A stretch of 64,000 nucleotides of DNA from Nageia nagi (Eukaryota > Pinophyta), in the NCBI GenBank assembly GCA_050084985.1, contig JBITNC010000001.1, positions 197,408,001 through 197,472,000 on the forward strand, in the 5' to 3' direction. Made by a program: the position numbers and the translations under genes. Position 1 is the stretch's first letter, and each line of letters starts with the position of its first letter. The notes beneath the pieces are model-generated. The model was given only the letters and a program-made list of their open reading frames with translations. It was not told the DNA's origin and did not search any database. This document shows positions 46,191 through 59,056 of the stretch, one piece after another.

Positions 46191-49100
46191 GTCTTTATGT
46201 CATGTTTATCATATGTTTATTCAAGTTTTTAAAAATTATTAAAGGCATTTTAAGGTGAAATCAATCATAAAAATCAAAAATTTTGAATAAAAAATATTTG
46301 GGAATAGACATACTAGGATCAAAATTACATGGCAAGTTTACAAGATAAATTATAGTATGCGTTTCTTTAGGAAGCTCAGAATGGATGGTGATTTAATTGA
46401 GAAAAATAGTAAAATATTATTTGATATTTGGATAGAGCTCAAAAAATCATGTAAATTAAAAAAATAATAATAATCACCTCAAAATTCTTTATAGATCAAA
46501 AGTTATGATCATTTGAAGTTTTTCAGGTCTAGAAAGCATAAAATAGGTCTATTTTTCCCCTAAATTAATCATTTTTGTTCATAACATGATAAGATATGAT
46601 ATCATATGAAAAGCATGTTATTTTTTATTTTTTATGTAAAAAGAATCAAGTTAATACAATCGGTTTAAAAAAATTTATGCTTCTTGCAAGTTGGCAAGTT
46701 TATGATAATTACAAGTTTTGCAAGAATGAGCTAGTCATGAACCAAGAAGGTCAAAATCATGAAACAACAAAATTAACATCTCAGATAAGAAGATACACAT
46801 GTTATCATATTTTTCATTATTATTTGATCATTATTTATCATATTTGCATGAAATTTGGATATATTTCAAGGATATATGCAAAGTTATCAACAAACTACAA
46901 TAATGTCAAGCATGAAAATTTTTATATTCAGAATGCAAGATTAGCATAAATAAGATTATATAACATTTAAATCAATCCCATAAAAACATTTGGTTACCAT
47001 GGACAATCTCATCAAGACATTCAATCTTACTTTTTTCGCATATTTATCTTTTAAATCACTTTCTATTTGCTTATTATTTGCTTTTTGACATCTATTCATC
47101 CTCATCAATTCTTCTTTATATTTCATAAAGTTTTTTTATCTTGTTCTCACATCAAGATTCTTAAATTTTCCATGATAAACAAATGTATCATATCAATTTA
47201 GTATTTGGAATCAGGATGAGTAGTAATTCAAAATTTGGTCATGCATGAATAAGTCTTTTGGCTTAACATCTTTATTTTAGATTTGATCTAAATTATTAGA
47301 AATTAGGATTAGAATATTAGAATGAATAAGAAATTCAGTTTGAAAAAAATTTCATATCATAATATGAACATTATGTCACCATATGCATTGGGGCATATTA
47401 GTAACTCAGCATTGGATCTCATGCCAATAATGATGCTACCATTTTTATCTCAAATTAGGTTAGTTCGGTTATCAAATTCAGAATCAGTTAAGATAAGTTT
47501 CAATAAAATCTCAATCAGAAGCACAATATTAGATAATTATATAAACAAATCAATTGAATGAATAGCATTGATGCTAACAGTAGCATTCATGTTGGGTAGC
47601 CTACATCTTTGATTCATAATGCAAGATCTAAGGGTATACACTCAGGCATTTATCAGGAAAATTTTCTATCTCTTGATATTTATGGATTTCATATTCAATT
47701 TATGCATATTTATATGATCATAATCACATCCATGCTTATTTTATTGGAACATAAAATCAATCTCTCGCTTATCAAAATCTATATCTTTGCACATGTTTGA
47801 CCTATCGCATCATTTCTAGCTTGGAAAAAATAAACTCATTTCTTTATATTCTTGCTAATGTCAAATACATATATGCTTCATTAGTCATATTCTTGATTTA
47901 TCAAAATTATTTGAGAAATATAATATAATAATCATTAGTATATTGCTTTATTGCTTTATTTCTTAACATGCATAACGAATACATGCAAATTGTTCACTTT
48001 TATCATTCTTTGTTATGATTATACCACATTGCTTAACTAATCATGTCCTCATTAGGTGGACATTAAATAACCATCATTATTTTATGATCACTTGGTTGGG
48101 ACTAAACCAACCATTTTATTGGGTTAGCTTGTCAATTGAGACTAAACCAATCATCATTCTAATGGTAACATCATCATTGGTACTATAATCATGCATGGTT
48201 GGAAAATATTCAAAACAATCATCCTAGAGTTGTATTTTTTAGTTTGGTTTCAACTAATCATAATATTTAAATAAAATATAATAATGGGTTATGTACCTCA
48301 TGATTATGAATGGTATATCACATGTACATGGTTGAAAAATATTCCAACTAACTATGTCTTTAAGTCATCTTTGGTGGTTGCGTCTAAACTAAACTCCACT
48401 ATTTTTATCACCATATTTATTGGTTGGGTTTAAACTAATTATCACTATGATTTCTCTTTATGATCATATGTTACATATAGGAATAAGGATTATACCTCGT
48501 GATAATGTTGACATATCTTATCAATATCTAGGAATGGGGCATGTACCCTATGATGATGTATGACATTCTTTATGATCTCCTTTGTTGGTTGGGATATTAA
48601 CCATCATATCTTGCTTTATGATCATATGTTTTCATATAGTAATGGGGCATGTACCTCATAAATATGTAAGCATATCTTGTTATGATATTGTGTGTTGCAT
48701 TTAGGAATGGGGCATGTACCCCATGACAACTTTGACACACCTTGTTATGATTTTGTATGTATACATCTAAGAATGAAACATTGAGTCTTTATATGATGAT
48801 ATGAATATAAGAATAGTATATTTGGTATTCTCGAGATGATGTATTCATATTATATTAATTTCATCCTTTCTACATTCTTGTTATATTATTTTTGATTAAA
48901 TAAATTGTTATGATGATTTACTCTCATTATCACTGTTATATCTTTTATGAGTTTACCATCACATATATACTTAGAGTTTGATGTTTTTCTCTTTATTATT
49001 TTTAGTCTATTCTTTTCTCTTGGTTTATTCTACTTCATGCAAGCCTACTATTGTTATAGCTATTATTTTGAATTATTATTCTTAATCATCAAGCAATAAT

Positions 49101-49475
49101 AGGTTATTCTTTGATGGTTTATTAATTTTATCCTTGCTCTATTATTGTTATATCATTTGATGATATGCTATGATACTTACTCTTACTCTCAATATTGTTA
49201 TATATTTTATGAGTTAACAATCACATATGTGATTGAAAGTGTGTGCCTCTCATTTTTAGGTTTCATTCTTTGCTCTTGGTTGATTCTATTACATGCGAGC
49301 CATTTCATCTCACAATCAAGGCAAAGAATGGGTAATATACATCATCAAATCCTTGATGATTTAGATAGATAAACTAGAGAAGTATCAAAATTTTCTTCTC
49401 TTTACCTTTACTTCTTTTGCAAGCATAATATTATTTCAATATTCAATTTCATTATACTTACAAAAGGGGGGCATC
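46191..49475 (+). other. Internal 3' region, no gene seen, ending in PPT
   Basis: About 3.3 kb of AT-rich DNA with no coding motif. Repeated words AATGGGGCATGTACCCCATGA occur near 48530, 48640 and 48710. The polypurine tract AAAAGGGGGG (49462-49471) ends it. 49250-49380 is collinear with minus-strand 57245-57340. Confidence 0.65.
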
Positions 49476-50288
49476 TATTGACACCTAAAAGTGGTCCCCT
49501 TAACATGGTCCCACTTAGGTGCAACTTTATATACATGTTTAATCATATTTTATTGATGTTATACCCTTATTATCATATATTTCTTAAGTTGTATTCTTAT
49601 TTTTATGTTAGGTACACTGAAATGGGTTAACAAATTCAACCAATATTGAAGGGGTCAAATGGTGATATCATGTTTGATATAAATGTAAGTATCTCTAAAT
49701 TGGGGAAAGCATGTCAAGATTACATCTCGATAGTTGGTAGCCTACTCTTGGGTGTTTCTAAACACCACCTACTAATATTGAAATCTTGTTATCACTCGAG
49801 CAAATATCTATTATCCACTTTTGTGATCACATGCTTGGTTTGACTTTTTATCATCACTATTTTCATAGATCCTTGTTGGAGAACCTCATTAATTTCCTTA
49901 GGAATGTTTACTCCCACATTGATAGTTTTTCCTACACTAAATTCTTAGATATTAGTGCCTATGCTGGTGTTTCTTTTGCAATTGACTTTGAGATTTATGT
50001 ATGAAGGTCAATTCTCTTTGATAAATTCGTCCATCATATCCTCAACCTCAACATAGGTAAGGACATATAGGTATTTATGTTTCACTTGATTCCTTTCTCT
50101 TTAGTATGTGTAGTTTATTTTACATCTTTACATCAATATAATTTTTTTATTTTATTACTGTAATATTATATTTCCTTGTTCATGTATGTTTATTTGAGTT
50201 AATTAGCTTAAATGTATCATACAATAAATATTTATGATATTTAGTTCATTTAGAGTAAAACCCTAGATGATGCTGAAACACGTCAACA
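49476..50288 (+). repeat. 3' LTR of the gag-only element
   Basis: Begins TATTGACACCTAAAAGTGGT, ends CACGTCAACA. See the 5' partner at 43058-43825. Confidence 0.88.
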
Positions 50289-50440
50289 ATTACCTTATCC
50301 CATGTTGAATGGATCACAAGGTAAGAAAGGTAATGCTCATAATGATAATCTTTGTCCCATATTAAATTAATCATAAATATGAAACTACTAATGATAACCT
50401 TTATCCATGTTAACTGGATCACAAGGAGGATAATGCTCAT
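50289..50440. repeat. Minisatellite, right part
   Basis: Continues the array at 42890-43057: CCATGTTGAATGGATCACAA, then a unit with CCCATATTAAATTAATCA, then CCATGTTAACTGGATCACAA. Period about 50 bp. Confidence 0.75.
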
Positions 50441-51979
50441 GCTATGTTCACAATAGGATAATGATAAATTTTCTCCAAGTAATGGTAAACAAAGGATTAT
50501 GATCAAGAATAATGTTAAATCCAATATGTATGATGTACTACTAATATGCTAGGATGTGGGCGTATTATCCTTAACTTGATATGGGTGGTACCTTGAATCT
50601 CAAACTATGGTATGATGGGTGGAAAAAGGATACTAACAAAAAATTAATTAATCATTGTTATGTTCTCATTGATCATGATGAAGATACACTATCAAAAATC
50701 AAAGATCATGATAAAGATAAGACATGATTATTACTCATTGATGAATGATAAAGATGAAAATATGAGCAAAATATTTTTCCATAATCAAAGTCATTATCAC
50801 TTGTTATATAAGATTATATTTCTTTTAGAAGACATGATAATCAACAACCTATGATCAACCCTAAGGTATCAATTGTAAGATAATATAATATTATGATTGT
50901 GACCCAAGTGGTTGCATCCTTATTGGGAATTGATATCTATGGTTAGTGATAATGACAATAAATAAAATATACCTCAATGTTATATGCTTATGATGATATG
51001 ATAATTATAAAAAGATGCAAGGTACACTTAATGTAAGCATAAGGATAATGATGATACACAAATATAAATAAGAGATGACATATATAATGACATCATGGTA
51101 TATATAATGATGATAAATAAAAAATGATGACATGACAAAAAATCATGAATGATAATGATGAAGAAGACACAAAGAAAAATAAAACTTGTGATGATGTTAG
51201 GATATGAGTGACTTATCCTACCCCATAATATCCACTACTAGATGCTTGAAAAAGGAGGAGTAGGCTTTAGTATCAACTACAAGGATTCCAAGATTAAACT
51301 AAAACTTGATGAAAAAATTCTAAATGATAATGTTTGTTATTAAGATGATAACACATGATTGATGCTTAAGGATATTATCTAACTTATTAGCTCATTCAAC
51401 GAAGTCATAAGAATATGGTGGCTTCATATTCTGATAAGAATTTCTACTTGATGTACAAGCATTTATTTAATTCATATAATGATTAGAAAAAGGGTTGTTG
51501 AATACTCACAAGCATTGATTATGTGGTGTGATTATATTTTCTATTGATATTTTATCATTATATATAAGATATTAGATCATATATTTTAATCACATGCATC
51601 CATTTGTGTTATATCCCTTTTGCATATGATATTTGTAGAACTCATTATCTTTGAACCAAATTTGAGTGGATACATAAGGATTAATTTATAATTATGGTAA
51701 TGTTATGATGCTTTCTTGTATCAATTTTTACAAGATATCTGATAAATACTCTACCAAAGGAGTGAAAGTTCACTTTTTATTTTATGCTTAATTGTTGAGT
51801 TTCCCTTGTTCATGTACAATTGGTTGTTGGGGAGCTCTTTATTATTGTATTACCTTTATTGGTTGCACTTGATTAACATCATATAATATTTTATTATTAT
51901 GCAGATTTTGATATGCTTGATAGTTTTAATTTCCACTATTGTTATGCTTTTGATCATTGTTATTCTTGTGTAATTTGAT
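50441..51979. other. No gene seen
   Basis: AT-rich DNA with many GATGAT and AATGATGA words (50990-51200). No motif or repeat worth naming. It may be the pol-side continuation of the relic at 51980-54980, too decayed to read. Confidence 0.4.
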
Positions 51980-54900
51980 ATCACTAGATTAGATCTGGAC
52001 TTCTTCAATAAGTTTTGCTTGTTCTATTGCTTCCTCAAAGGAATTATGTTATTGTATTTGCAATATTGAAGATATGTACTTGTTACAAATTTTGCTAAAC
52101 ATCTTGATAAGATATTCTTGTGGAAAGGAATATGGAGAATCGGTAATAATTTCTCTCCATCTTGACATATAATTATCAATTGATTCATCCTCAAATTTTG
52201 ATAATTATTTTAATTTCATGATATATGGTATCTATCTTATGTTGATAAAAAACATATTTTAAGAATAGATTATGCAATTGTCTGAAATAATAAAAGCTAT
52301 ATTGAGGAAATAGTTATACCCATACAAAGCTTAGTCCACTAGTTTCATTGGAAATGTTCTAAGCATGAGAGCATCATCATTTGATATGATGTAGCAAGAG
52401 TATTTAAATTATGTCAAATGTTCCCTTGGGTGAAAGCAAGAATTTGGATCCACTTAAAGGGGAAGTGGAGAAAATCGATGAAGTAAAAATTCAATGTCGA
52501 AAAAATTAGGATCCCAATTTAAGTTTGAGATCCTAATATGTAAAGCTAAAATACATACAAGTATTGGGATCCCCATATAATAGGATCCTAATATTTGAGT
52601 CTATGATTTGACCTTGGATTTAGGCTCGAAAAAATCTTGGTGAGCCAACACTTAGCATTGGACCTTCAAGTATATGCTCATGGTAATTTTAATGGAAAAT
52701 CTCAACTTCAAGCATACATTTGATGGAGTTTTTGGTATACTTTTTTCATGAAATCAAAACCCATTATAGATTAAAGAGTGTAGATTTCAAATATGTAATT
52801 ATTTTTGCAATTAGATAAGATTTGATATTTTTATATTATTTTTTAGTAAAACTATTCCATATACTTGAAATATGAGGGTCTTGTATTTTCTTAATAAGTT
52901 TTTTTTAGGATGGAGTTATAGAAAAAAAATTATATAGAGAAAATGTTCATAGAATTATCTATAAGAATAAAATAAAATAAAAAATTGAAAAAATATTAAG
53001 TTTAGATAAAATTATGGTAGATGGACACAAGCACTTTTCGAAACCACAAACATTCCTAGTACAAAATTAATATAAATATATATTGATTCAAAAACTATGG
53101 AAAAATATCTAGGACAAGCTCAATGTGTTAGGTATATTTTCTTAAAATTAATTTAAAAAATATATTTATTTTATTCAAATTATGGTGGATGAACAAATGC
53201 AAGGTATGGTCCAAAATATTTTTTTTTAAGTGGCTTTTGTTCATCCAATCAAATTTTAAATTCTATTATCTGAGTATTGAAACAAATTATATATTTGAAA
53301 ACTAGACTTTGAGAAATACATTTTCAATGTAATGATATTTTTCATGATTTTATGTCTAAGTGCTTCAATTTTTAAGATCAATCATACCCAAATTTGAAAA
53401 TCAAAGAAAATACTTCCACTTTTTGGCCTTAAAGTGGACCCAACTTCTTGCACCCACCCCTTTAGATCTTCTTTCCCTTTGAATATGTCCATGTGGTTAA
53501 CTTCAAATTTTTGAGGGAATTACTTTATTGGAACCAAAGAGTTGATAGGTTCATTGATGTTAGTTTGATATGCCATCTTGCTTTTTCCTTGATCATTGAT
53601 TTTCAACTCCATTTCTTGTAACTTCTTTAAAATTCCATTCTTTATTATTGGATGTTTTTGACTTGCCATGCTTTGTTGATATTTTCCAAAGGTAATTTAT
53701 CCTTGATAGTTGGGTTGATAACCTTATTGTATTCTTTTCTCTAATGATCGACTCCATGCTTGATTGGAAGCAAATTGACTTTCCAATATATAATTTGATT
53801 TTATTAATGAGTAATTTGATTGAAAAAGCCTTGATTTCAATTTTGTATGATGGTTTATTCAAGAATTCTTAATAAGGTTGATTTTGGATAAAATCATAAG
53901 ATGAGGCTTTTTGAAAACATTTAGCTTGATGAAATGTTGAGACTTAATTCCCTTGAGAATTATCTTGTTGAAATTTTCTTTTTTTTTTTTTAATCTTATT
54001 TTGTTGGTTTGATTGATAGGAAATATTTGGTTGTCCAATATGGGCACCTTATTGACGTTGAATTTGACTTTGATTCAATATCCTCAAAGGATTAAGATTA
54101 TGATGCACCACTATACCTTGTGATGTGATTTGATTAAGTATGATCAAGGGATTAAGTTGCACAACAAGAGTATTTGGTATACTAGAAGGTATTTCTTGTT
54201 GATTATGTTGAAATGATGAAGATGATTAATTATTGATTATTTATTATGTGTGTGATATATGTTGTTCAAGAAATATTTTTTGTTGCATTGATGTAGATAT
54301 GGGATAACTTGATGCCATTTATCACATTGGTTGAGATAGAGTTTTAATTGTTACAATAATTGGAGAAGATGGCATAAACAAAGATTGAGGTTCATGATAT
54401 GATAAATCAAAATTTTGGATCAAATTTTGGTACAAGATTGGTGTCCCTTGTTACTCTTGATATGAAGAAAAATCATCTAATGTATCCTAATAAGGATATG
54501 GATCCTATTGATCAATCAAAGTAGTCTCCTTATGTCTTAAGGGAGGTAAATCAAAATGTTGAGATTGAGGCTCTATGGATGATGGTCTACAAATTCAATA
54601 TTATTTTTCTTTAATTGTATCAAAAATCATTTGGACATAAGGTTAACTCATGAAGATATATTATTTTGATTGGATATCATATTGAAAATTGATGACATCT
54701 TGAGGTATTGAACTAGGATCTTGAAATAAAGGATTGATATGCATGCTAGGTTCAATGTTTTGACTTTTTTGCAATTATTATCCAAAAGAAAGGGATGGTT
54801 GATATGGATTGAATGGTTTCCTAGAAGGTGAAGTAGGAGATGAATGTGTTTGTGACAAGTGAATGATTTTTTTGGGTTGATATATTTATTTTCCTTCTTT

Positions 54901-54980
54901 TCTAGCTTGTCTTGCTCTAGCTTATGCTCTAGTTTCAACCAAATTCATATAAAAATTTTCATCCATTTCTTAAAGTGTGG
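51980..54980 (-). pseudogene. Gypsy gag relic, split by a TIR element
   Basis: On the minus strand it is collinear with gag of the gypsy element: 51990-52430 matches 30740-31160 (CTTCTTCAAT...GCTTCCTCAAA, CATCTTGACATATAATT, TTGATATGAT), and 53460 onward corresponds to the following part near 31165. The rest (53590-54960) is Lys/Gln/Asn-rich like the gag N-terminal region. Two open pieces of about 90 codons lie at 53593-53862 and 54648-54938. An inserted element (52428-53456) interrupts it. Its pol side has not been recognised. Confidence 0.65.
52428..53456. mobile_element. Putative non-autonomous TIR DNA transposon
   Basis: Ends form an inverted repeat: left GGGTGAAAGCAAGAATTTGG then ATCCACTT, right AAGTGGACCCAACTTCTTGC then ACCC. 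The match extends about 35 bp with a few gaps. The flanking gag reading (52430 and 53461) would be continuous without it. No transposase is present. The target duplication is unclear (CCCTT on both sides is possible), so the superfamily is not assigned. Confidence 0.55.
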
Positions 54981-55339
54981 AAATAGAAAAAACCAAACTA
55001 TTTTTCATAATGGTTCCAAAAAAGAAAATAAAATGAAAACCTAACCTAAAATATTATTATGATCTTAATTTCTTTAGTGGATGCAAGATTATGGCGAATA
55101 ACCTACTATGCTTTTTAAAGATAATATTCCTACTTGCAAGATAGCAATAGTATGAAGATAGGAATGGTGATTATTTTATCTAATTTCTTCTTATTCAATT
55201 TGTCTCTTATATCTTTAATGAAGATTGATTTTATGATAAATTTTCCTAACTAGTACAAAATATCATCGAGCATCACCCATGGCATCACTAAATGAATACA
55301 AAATTCATTGATGCCAAAAAGTATCATTCAACATCATAA
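54981..55339. other. No gene seen
   Basis: AT-rich DNA to the right of the gag relic; position suits a leader. No motif. Confidence 0.4.
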
Positions 55340-55700
55340 AATATTGGTATATTAATTTTAAAAAATATTTAGATGTTGCGATGCTAAAATTGATGTTATA
55401 CATATCTCCACTAATGATACTAAAAGTATGAAAGGATGATGCTAATGATGTCATCTATGGTTACATCATCGGTATCCATTAGTGATGCCAATTGGGATGT
55501 TAAAATATTAATATTAATGATGCCAATAAAGAATATATTTTCATAAAAATATTTGGATGCTCTAGAGCTAAAATTGATGCTATAAAATTCACTAATTATG
55601 ATACCAAAAGAATGAAGGGGACATGTGAATGATGTCTCTTATAGTTACATCATCCATATCCATTAGCGACACCATCAATGGTGTTAATAATGATGTTAAA
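55340..55700. repeat. Tandem duplication, unit about 180 bp
   Basis: 55341-55500 and 55501-55700 share AATATT(T/A)...GATG, GCTAAAATTGATG, ACTAA..ATGATAC.AAAAG.ATGAA, GGTTACATCATC/AGTTACATCATC and ATCCATTAG.GA. The copies are diverged. Confidence 0.75.
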
Positions 55701-55894
55701 TATCTTTTCATGTATAGAAAGTAGTAAAAAAAGAAACTTTTGATGCTCAATGTCATGTGCAATGCTATAGGTGATGCCATGAATATATTTATTCACACTT
55801 ATCTATGTTTTAGTTCAAAATTATTGTTATCAACTTTGTTAGATAGATTATTAATAAGTATGATAATGTTAATTTTGGTGAAGAAATTTTATCA

Positions 55895-56352
55895 TCTATA
55901 AGTGTTAATTTCAGGTTGCAACAAGCATGCATTGGGGATAACTATATATGGATTAAAAGATAACTATGATTTGATGAATATGAGTAGTTTATAGTACCAT
56001 TTATACTGTTATGATAGTTAGAGTATGTATGAAATTCTAATTTTGAATTTAGTTGAGAGTTTCCATTCCATGATGTGGATGATTTAATTTGGCCAATTAG
56101 CATCTCACACCAACATGGTGAAAATCATGCGATAAGTTTTTACAAATGCATTATCATAAATTATTAACATGTTTCATATGTAATTAAAAATAAGTGACCC
56201 TAATGCAAATGTAATCAAATCTATCATATCATTTGTAAGTGTTGATTTCAAATTGCAAAAAACATGTATTAGGGATATCTATACCTAGATGAAAGGATAA
56301 CTATGATTTTATGAATAGGAGCAGTTTAAAGTATCATTTATATTGTTATGAT
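55895..56352. repeat. Direct repeat, about 115 bp, 340 bp apart
   Basis: GATAACTATGATTT.ATGAATA, ...AGCAGTTTA/GAGTAGTTTATAGTA and CATTTATA.TGTTATGAT occur at about 55940-56010 and 56285-56352. The first copy begins near 55907 (ATTTCAGGTTGCAACAAGCA), the second near 56246. Confidence 0.75.
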
Positions 56353-57142
56353 TGTTTATATGTGTCTCGGTATCACTTAGAGTTTTATCCTAAATGAACT
56401 ATATACACATGAACATTTAAGTATGATTTATCTAAGATAATTAACTCAAATAAACATACATGAATAAGAGAATATACTAGTGCAATAATAGAAATAACGA
56501 ATTACATTGATGTCAAGATATAAAATGAGCTATACACACTAAAGAGAAAGAAATCAATTGAAAGATAAATACCTATGTTGAGATAGAGGATATGATATAA
56601 GAACTTGTCAAAGAGTAGTGACCTTGTTATGCGAACCCTAAGACCATCTACAAAAGGAATACCAACCCATGCACTAATCTCTAAGACCTCATCACCAATG
56701 CAAACATCAATGTAGGTGCTAGTGTTCTTAAAGAATGAGGATCTCCAACAAGGATCAATGATAGTAGATATGATGATAAGTCAAATTGAGCATATGATTG
56801 TGAAGATGGATAATAGATATTCACTCGAGTGATAACAAGATTCCACTCTCAATAGGTGGCATTTAGAAACATCCAAGAGTAGGGTACCAATTATTGAGAT
56901 GTAATCTTGACATCATGATATCCCCATGTTAAATATACTTACATTTATATCATGTATGATATCACCATTTGATCCCTTGAATATTTTTTGAATTTGTCTC
57001 GATGTACCTAACATAAAACATAAAAACACAACTTGAAAAATATGTTATAATGAAGATAAATATGACTAAATATGATTAAATGTATATGTAAAGTTGCACC
57101 TAGGTGGGATTGTGTTAAGGAGACCACTTTTAGTTGTCAACA
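56353..57142 (-). repeat. 3' LTR of a minus-strand gypsy-like element
   Basis: On the minus strand it begins TGTTGACAACTAAAAGTGGT at 57142 and ends near 56353, and it is homologous to the LTRs at 43058 and 49476 (about 790 bp). The polypurine-like AAAGGGGAGCATT (minus, 57143-57156) lies directly upstream, so this is the 3' LTR. Another copy of the family, in reverse orientation. Confidence 0.82.
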
Positions 57143-57750
57143 AATGCTCCCCTTTATAAGTATAATAAAATTGAATCTTGAAATAACAATATACTTACAA
57201 AGGAAGTAAAGGTAAAGAGAAGAAGAATTTGATACTTCCCTAGTTTAGCTATCTGAATCATCAAGGATTTGATGATGTATATTGCCCTCTCTTTGCCTTG
57301 GTTGTGAGATGAAATGGTTTGTATATAGTAGAATCAACTAAGAGCAAATAATGAAACCTAAACAATGAGAGGCACACACTTCCAAGCACATATGTGATTG
57401 TTAACTCATAAAATATATAATAATGATAGTAAGAGTAAATATCATAGCATCTCATTAAATAATATAGCAATAATAGAGCAAGGATAAAATTAATATACAT
57501 ACATCATCTTGAGACTACTAAATATAAAAATACTCAATATCTCATTCTTAGATGCATGCATAAGAAAACATGATAAAGTGTGTCCATATCTTCATGGGGT
57601 ACATGCCCCATTCCTAGATGGAACACATACAACTAGAACTATATATGTTGTTATAGTAGAAATAATAATTACTAGGGTTATTTACAAAATATTAAATTCT
57701 CCAATTAACTATGAAATAATAAGAAATTGATGACATGAAAGATGAAAATT
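57143..57750 (-). other. Internal 3' part of that element
   Basis: Minus-strand sequence resembling 48.7-49.47 kb of the plus-strand copy, including the GAGGATTTGATGATGTATATTG-type region and the GGGGTACATGCCCCATTCCTAG words (57596-57620). Truncated near 57750 by another sequence. No coding motif. Confidence 0.65.
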
Positions 57751-58544
57751 ATCTAATTGACCTTGACCTATCAATATTGGATTTACAAAGGATACAAACT
57801 TGTACTTTACCTATGATGAATAACAAAAGTGAAATCCAATTGAAAGAGGATTAATGACAAGCTTTTTTGAAAGACAGAGCCACAAATCCAACCTTAACCC
57901 AAATAGTAGCGCTAGAAATCTAACGATATTGCCTAGTTACTATTCCATAATACCTCATCCTTTAGCTCGATACCATCATCCCACCTTCAATGAATGAAAT
58001 CTCACTTATGAAGGGATGAAAGATAGAAGGAATGTAGATCTTGGATTATAACAAAATCTAGAGATGATAGGTGGCATTAAGAAATATCAATCAAGAATGA
58101 TACAAGTATATTACCACCTATCAAGGATTTAAGATTATATCATGTCATTTCATATCCTTGATCATGCGTAACCCTTCCACCTTTATAGGTAATAGGTCTA
58201 GTGCTAAGGCTCCTCCTTAGCCCTATTGTGATGTCGAGATAGCCCTATTGTGATGTCGAGATGACTTGTTACCACAAAATATAAAGATAGATGAGAGTGC
58301 ACATAGAAAAGAGTATTTATTTAATAAATTAAATAAATAATTTTGAATACCTAAAAGGGTATTTTTAATTAAATTAAAATTCTTTTTTAAATATTAACAT
58401 ATACTCACTTTGAATATGTCTTAATGATTTTGGGACAAAAGATAATCAAAGCATAAATTCAAAGTATAACAAGATGAGTAATAAAGTACACCTTGAAAAG
58501 TTGTCTCATGATAATAGCTTTGGATGCCTTAATTTTTTCCTATA
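57750..58544 (-). repeat. Possible 3' LTR of the PMD-bearing element
   Basis: Deduced only from its right end: the minus strand reads GTCAAAGAGGGGGCATAA (58562-58545, polypurine tract) then TATAGGAAAAAATTAAGG, where TATAGG would be an eroded TG start. The left end is not determined; TGATGACATG at about 57729 is a candidate. No partner LTR is in the window, so this is an inference. Confidence 0.4.
58219..58262. repeat. 22-bp exact tandem duplication
   Basis: AGCCCTATTGTGATGTCGAG followed by AT, present twice without a mismatch. Confidence 0.95.
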
Positions 58545-58779
58545 TTATGCCCCCTCTTTGACTTAGTTGTAACATGATGGACCTATCATCATAGGATCAA
58601 TCCAAGGAAAAAAAAATGAACCTAAAAAAGAGCTTAGATAAAAAGTATTTATGTATAAGATATCTCAAATATAAACATTAAACATCATGATATGAACAGT
58701 TTGATAAGAAAGCAAACATGTCCTTGGTGATTTACCCACCAAGATTTGATATAAATGAATAATCACTTTAGAATGATTA

Positions 58780-59056
58780 GCTTGGTTTTCTAAGCCACCA
58801 TATTTTCATAGATTTTTAATATAGATGGCCCTTTCTTATAAAGATACCAAATGATAAGATTGACCCTTCCTTACAAAGGCATCAAATGATACCAACTTTG
58901 TTGCCCAAGCCACCATGTTTCCATGGATTTTCTTATAAGAATGCCCCTTCCTTACAAGGAAACCAATGATATGAGTGACCAACTTGGTTTCCTAAGCCAC
59001 CATGTTTCCATGGATTTGTTGATAAAAGTGTTCCTTTCTTATAAAGGAGACCAATG
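58780..59056. repeat. Tandem repeat, about three units of 100 bp
   Basis: The phrase CTAAGCCACCATGTTTCCAT followed by GGATTT...TTATAA and CCTTCCTTACAAAGG recurs around 58790, 58910 and 58995 with variation. It is located 240 bp from the polypurine tract. Confidence 0.85.

Larger units (their letters stand above)
43058..50288 (+). mobile_element. Gypsy-like LTR element with gag remains only
   Basis: LTRs at 43058-43825 and 49476-50288. Ends are the inverted pair TGTTGAC (changed to TATTGAC) and GTCAACA. Target duplication is ACTAC (43053-43057) versus ATTAC (50289-50293), four of five. A primer-like TATTGGTGCCCACC (43826) and polypurine AAAAGGGGGG (49462-49471) are in place. Inside are gag remains (44566-45245), a tandem array (45700-46190) and about 3.3 kb without coding signal. 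I see no RT or integrase, so it was non-autonomous or lost pol. The gag zinc-like motif is of the gypsy type. Confidence 0.85.

Noticed and set aside
56353-57142. LTR as the 5' LTR of the gag relic at 51980-54980
   Set aside because: Orientation fits, but no primer-binding sequence lies on its left and a polypurine tract lies on its right, so it is a 3' LTR of another element.
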